24,520 bases of DNA from IMG/VR virus record IMGVR_UViG_3300037621_000228, positions 1 through 24,520 of that record. The stretch is one strand, 5' to 3'. Below the pieces are notes generated by a model that was not told the DNA's origin, searched no databases, and was given only the letters and a program-made list of their open reading frames with translations. The stretch is from a virus. Of this stretch, positions 22,336 to 24,520 are shown in pieces (the first letter of the stretch is position 1; every line of letters begins with the position of its first letter). The translations under genes and the position numbers were made by a program.

Positions 22336-22400
22336 TTCTTAAGATTGTGAAGCGAATAATACTCGCTAATGGCTTCATCGATAGTCTGTGCGATCTCCAT
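22332..22400 (-). CDS. possible 22-aa microprotein
   Basis: A frame of 22 codons, MEIAQTIDEAISEYY followed by SLHNLKK, starts at ATG 22400 with a GGAAG-like ribosome binding site upstream. It ends as ATGA on the next gene. It overlaps the end of the 48-aa gene by 26 bases. An amphipathic helix with biased composition and the exact coupling at both ends favour a translated product, but it is very short. Confidence 0.45.
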   Translation of the reverse strand: MEIAQTIDEAISEYYSLHNLKK

Positions 22401-22521
22401 ATTCTTCTTCCCTTTCATCAACATCTGCATATGCATTAGTCTTAGCATCTACAGAGGACATCTTCAGTATAATGAATATGATTGCCACAGGGGCTAAACA
22501 TAATAGAAATTTTACATTCAT
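22375..22521 (-). CDS. small protein with N-terminal membrane helix (48 aa)
   Basis: Begins MNVKFLLCLAPVAIIFIILK, a hydrophobic segment that could be a membrane anchor or an uncleaved signal peptide. The polar, Glu/Asp-rich tail (DVDEREEEYGDRTDYR) would probably lie outside the membrane. The start shares ATGA with the 72-aa gene. It is too short for common length cut-offs. The function is unknown. Confidence 0.65.
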   Translation of the reverse strand: MNVKFLLCLAPVAIIFIILKMSSVDAKTNAYADVDEREEEYGDRTDYR

Positions 22522-22736
22522 TCATCAACATCCATATAGCGAAATTTGTAGTCCAATACTCCTTTATACAACTCATCTCTAAGTATGCGTAAGTGCTCCT
22601 GCTCCTCATAGGGACGAGCAGGAGCACCTGGCCACAACCTTATCGTTTCACACACACAGTGATAAAGTAAATATATGTCTTCAATATTCCATTCATAACC
22701 AAATTTACCTTCGTCATCCTTCGGATCGAATTCCAT
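22518..22736 (-). CDS. small hypothetical protein (72 aa)
   Basis: Begins MEFDPKDDEGKFGYEWNIED, followed by a helix with two cysteines (LLYHCVCETIRLW) and a charged helix (EEQEHLRILRDELYKG), ending with RYMDVDE. It is soluble, with no recognised domain. The 5' end overlaps the 60-aa gene by 23 bases and the 3' end is coupled by ATGA to the 48-aa gene. Confidence 0.8.
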   Translation of the reverse strand: MEFDPKDDEGKFGYEWNIEDIYLLYHCVCETIRLWPGAPARPYEEQEHLRILRDELYKGVLDYKFRYMDVDE

Positions 22737-22896
22737 GTTTTTTAGTGAATGGTTCCCAATGACTCCATTGGTATTCGTGGACTGCCCACATTCCTATAAT
22801 AGGGACAAAGACTAGCGTCCATGATAGGATGGCAATAGTCCACCAAGTATTTAGTAACCATGCAGAGAATTGCCCTGCAGTGTGGAAAAAAGTCAT
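22714..22896 (-). CDS. small Trp-rich membrane protein (60 aa)
   Basis: Begins MTFFHTAGQFSAWLL and has one long or two short hydrophobic helices (about 14-40: WWTIAILSWTLVFVPIIGMW), then an aromatic, charged tail (HEYQWSHWEPF). Seven tryptophans in 60 residues is a striking content. The start forms ATGA with the stop of the 66-aa gene. The function is unknown, but membrane placement is likely. Confidence 0.75.
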   Translation of the reverse strand: MTFFHTAGQFSAWLLNTWWTIAILSWTLVFVPIIGMWAVHEYQWSHWEPFTKKHGIRSEG

Positions 22897-23093
22897 AGAA
22901 AATACTTTGATAGAACGTCTATACGCTCTTGCTCGTGAGCAATAACGTCTAATTGATCTTGAATAGCAGCGAGCACATCAGGGTGCTCACCAATACCTAC
23001 TGGATTTTTAAGGTAGATCTCACAATTGAGTCGTGCCTTTTCGATGTTACCTTCAGCATCAACGCGAAGTGCTTTAAGAATTTCGTTTCTCAT
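22893..23093 (-). CDS. conserved small cyanophage protein (66 aa)
   Basis: Begins MRNEILKALRVDAEGNIEKA, then NPVGIGEHPDVLAAIQDQLD and EQERIDVLSKYF. I recognise this pattern, with a GIGEHPD turn between helices, from small proteins in many T4-like cyanophage genomes, where it has no known function. It is probably a helical bundle or coiled-coil. It is coupled by ATGA to the downstream membrane protein. Confidence 0.8.
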   Translation of the reverse strand: MRNEILKALRVDAEGNIEKARLNCEIYLKNPVGIGEHPDVLAAIQDQLDVIAHEQERIDVLSKYFL

Positions 23094-23102
23094 AATTAAT
23101 GT

Positions 23103-23195
23103 TTAATGATATGCATTTTCTAGTCCCCATGTAACAGAATACACTACTACCGAGATAATTGCAATTGCTTGTACCGCTAACCCCATTTTTTCCAT
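23103..23195 (-). CDS. 30-aa membrane microprotein
   Basis: A frame from ATG 23195: MEKMGLAVQAIAIISVVVYS followed by VTWGLENAYH. Almost the whole product is one hydrophobic helix with short polar ends. The start overlaps the end of the 49-aa gene and the stop is 9 bases before the 66-aa gene, so it fills the gap exactly. It is likely membrane-inserted; the function is unknown. Confidence 0.55.
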   Translation of the reverse strand: MEKMGLAVQAIAIISVVVYSVTWGLENAYH

Positions 23196-23326
23196 GGATC
23201 CTCGTTATGTAGGCAAGAATTTGGATGTACCCACCCTTTATTTAATTCTTTTAGATCTTCACGGAGCCTTTTATTTTCGAGTTTCAACATATAAATCTGC
23301 TGCTTTAACTTTTCAATTGGGGTCAT
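23177..23326 (-). CDS. small coiled-coil protein (49 aa)
   Basis: I start at ATG 23326 (MTPIEKLKQQIYMLKLENKR), which has AAGG close upstream. A TTG 12 codons earlier lies deeper in the preceding gene and is less likely. Residues 4-32 show heptad-like Leu/Ile spacing, suggesting a short leucine-zipper coiled coil, so the product may dimerise. The tail has WVHPNSCLHNEDPWKKWG. The function is unknown. Confidence 0.7.
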   Translation of the reverse strand: MTPIEKLKQQIYMLKLENKRLREDLKELNKGWVHPNSCLHNEDPWKKWG

Positions 23327-23528
23327 ACCTTTTTTTCCAAATCTCCAAGAAATACCTATCAACTTGATACAAGTCAGATTGGTGTGGTGGTAATCTATCT
23401 AGGTCTTTAGACCATAACTCACATATAGATTTCATTTCTGGATTGATGCCATTTGGTCGAAACATTCTACCAAAGGATGACATAGCAAACGCATACCTCA
23501 TCCTAATGCGTTGATCGGTTAGGGGCAT
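23313..23528 (-). CDS. small hypothetical protein (71 aa)
   Basis: Begins MPLTDQRIRMRYAFAMSSFG, then a basic and aromatic sequence ending EIWKKRYDPN. No domain is recognised. The ATG lies in the last codons of the gnd-like gene (overlap 10 bases) and the 3' end overlaps the coiled-coil gene by 14 bases, so it is part of the same coupled chain. Confidence 0.75.
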   Translation of the reverse strand: MPLTDQRIRMRYAFAMSSFGRMFRPNGINPEMKSICELWSKDLDRLPPHQSDLYQVDRYFLEIWKKRYDPN

Positions 23529-23995
23529 GGTGCTAATGATCGAAAGATTTTAGAGCACGTATCAACAGCAACTCTTGATCCATACACATTAGAGAAGATA
23601 TATGCTATGCCTAACTTGGAGCAATACAATTCTAACTCTTTACATGATGTGACATCAGCACTACTGAAATCAATGAGCACATCTCCCTCATCTAGTAGTG
23701 GCAACAACTCATCAAGTGTATGCTCTACTGATTCAGGTGGGACAACCAGCATAAAGATACCAGATTCAGTGAAGGGGACGGTCTCTCCTGACTTAATTCC
23801 ATAGATTAGTTTTGTCTTAATCTGGGAAACTAGAAGTGGAATACTGGTGGTGCATCCACTGATGTATCCAGAATCATACTGCTCGCTTGACATGTCATAA
23901 TTTCTTTGGTAAGAAAACACATCAATATTATCTGACATCATACGACGAGCAATGCTCTCGCCCATACGACCCAGAGTAATCATCCCAACTTTCAT
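23519..23995 (-). CDS. truncated 6-phosphogluconate dehydrogenase-like protein (NADP-binding domain only)
   Basis: A 158-aa protein from ATG 23995, four bases after the talC stop. It begins MKVGMITLGRMGESIARRMM, the dinucleotide-binding loop of 6PGDH/HIBADH proteins (usually GLGRMG, here TLGRMG). It continues with IFMLVVPPESVEHTLDELLPLL and GDVLIDFSS at the place of the family's VIDGGNS. The chain ends about where the catalytic helical domain should begin. The substrate loop (SGG) is replaced by SNVYGS, and the catalytic Lys and the C-terminal domain are absent. A full-length enzyme has at least 300 residues. It may bind NADP(H) without the normal activity, or be a decaying gnd. Neatly coupled neighbours argue against a fresh frameshift. 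Confidence 0.75.
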   Translation of the reverse strand: MKVGMITLGRMGESIARRMMSDNIDVFSYQRNYDMSSEQYDSGYISGCTTSIPLLVSQIKTKLIYGIKSGETVPFTESGIFMLVVPPESVEHTLDELLPLLDEGDVLIDFSSADVTSCKELELYCSKLGIAYIFSNVYGSRVAVDTCSKIFRSLAPCP

Positions 23996-23999
23996 AATG

Positions 24000-24520
24000 T
24001 TAAACTGTGGAGTTTGCAGATTCCCAATCCTTCTGGAATTGATCAAGTCCCTCACGAGTCAAGACGTGATCATACATCTTCCAGAAGATCTTAGGTGGCA
24101 TAGTAACGGTACTAGCCCCATAAGTATAGCACCTTGAGACGTGATGCACATCCCTCAGGGACGCTGCAAGGATCTCAGTGGGCATCTGTTGCACACTAAA
24201 TGCATTAGCAATTGCACGGACCAACTCAATGCCACTGAATGAGTTATCATTACAACGACCAATGAAAGGAGACACGTATGCTGCTCCTGCCTTCGCTGAT
24301 ATCAACGCCTGCGCCACTGAGAAGATCAAAGTGACATTAACCTTAACACCTTGCTCTGAGAGGATCTTACATGCCTTCAGTCCCTCAACAGTGCATGGGA
24401 CTTTAATTGTAATTGCTTTGCCTAATAGAGCGTAGTGGACCGCTTGCTTAATCATTTCGTCAGCTGTCTCGGCAACCACCTCCGTGGAGACGCTAATTAG
24501 GTTTGGACATTCTTTCAGTA
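24000..24520 (-). CDS. talC: TalC-type transaldolase, C-terminal part
   Basis: The frame is open at the right edge, so the N-terminus lies outside. The visible part includes LISVSTEVVAETADEMIKQ, the Schiff-base lysine segment ITIKVPCTVEGL, then VKVNVTLIFSVAQALISAKAG and YVSPFIGRCND, all diagnostic of the short MipB/TalC transaldolase family. An internal GTG at 24479 is not the true start because homology continues upstream. Cyanophage TalC transfers dihydroxyacetone units in the non-oxidative pentose phosphate pathway and is thought to favour ribose and NADPH supply for phage DNA synthesis. The gnd-like gene follows after 4 bases. Confidence 0.95.
   Translation of the reverse strand, partial: LKECPNLISVSTEVVAETADEMIKQAVHYALLGKAITIKVPCTVEGLKACKILSEQGVKVNVTLIFSVAQALISAKAGAAYVSPFIGRCNDNSFSGIELVRAIANAFSVQQMPTEILAASLRDVHHVSRCYTYGASTVTMPPKIFWKMYDHVLTREGLDQFQKDWESANSTV

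Noticed and set aside
23996-24055. Upstream extension of the gnd-like gene into talC
   Set aside because: The extra residues overlap talC. The Rossmann fold starts at MKVGM, from ATG 23995.

Overview
The window looks like part of the genome of a T4-like myovirus that infects marine cyanobacteria (a Synechococcus or Prochlorococcus cyanomyovirus). The evidence is the T4 structural series gp17-gp18-gp19-gp20-gp67-gp21-gp22-gp23 in T4 order, the T4 replication, recombination and late-transcription set (UvsY, UvsW, gp55, gp47, gp46), and cyanophage-type accessory genes: a TalC-type transaldolase, a short 6-phosphogluconate dehydrogenase-like gene, a 2OG-Fe(II) oxygenase, and a CobT-like vWA/metallopeptidase. 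Every supported gene is on the minus strand, so transcription runs from high to low coordinates. Genes are very tightly packed, with many ATGA and TAATG junctions. I saw no tRNA, CRISPR array or insertion sequence.

Layout in the direction of transcription. (1) 24520-21130: accessory block with talC (runs off the window), a truncated gnd-like gene, a chain of nine very small genes (several encoding single membrane helices), a Staphylococcus-nuclease-type nuclease and a 2OG-Fe(II) oxygenase. (2) 21143-10450: packaging and virion block with the large terminase gp17, two small genes (one a CxxC zinc-finger protein), sheath gp18 with an inserted tandem repeat, tube gp19, portal gp20, core protein gp67, protease gp21, scaffold gp22 and major capsid protein gp23. 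T4-type late promoter boxes (TATAAATA, or the variant CTAAATA) precede gp18, gp20, gp67 and gp22. A strong intrinsic terminator follows gp23. (3) 10449-9516: small-gene region with a twin CX3C microprotein, a second terminator, and genes of 55, 42 and 67 codons. (4) 9520-6609: a perfect late promoter, a second tail-tube-family gene, then uvsY, uvsW and an unknown gene. (5) 6600-1: a near-consensus sigma70-type promoter drives gp55, a 51-aa protein, gp47, a DUF3110-like protein, gp46, the vWA/HExxH protein, a conserved 178-aa protein, and the 5' end of what is probably the CobS-like AAA+ partner.

How it fits together: gp46/47, UvsY and UvsW serve recombination-dependent replication. gp55 redirects host RNA polymerase to the late boxes found in front of the virion genes. 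gp20-23 and gp67 build the prohead, gp17 fills it, and gp18/19 make the tail. TalC and the Gnd-like protein point to the pentose phosphate pathway of the host.

The most noteworthy points are: a back-to-back promoter pair sharing a 12-bp palindrome upstream of gp55, whose plus-strand member would make RNA antisense to the neighbouring gene; a cyanobacterial DUF3110-like gene between gp47 and gp46; the CobT-like/CobS-like pair; the truncated gnd; the duplicated module in the sheath; and a set of microproteins that length-filtered annotation would miss. Coordinates come from reading the bases. Homology calls come from recognised motifs and remembered family sequences, not from database searches.
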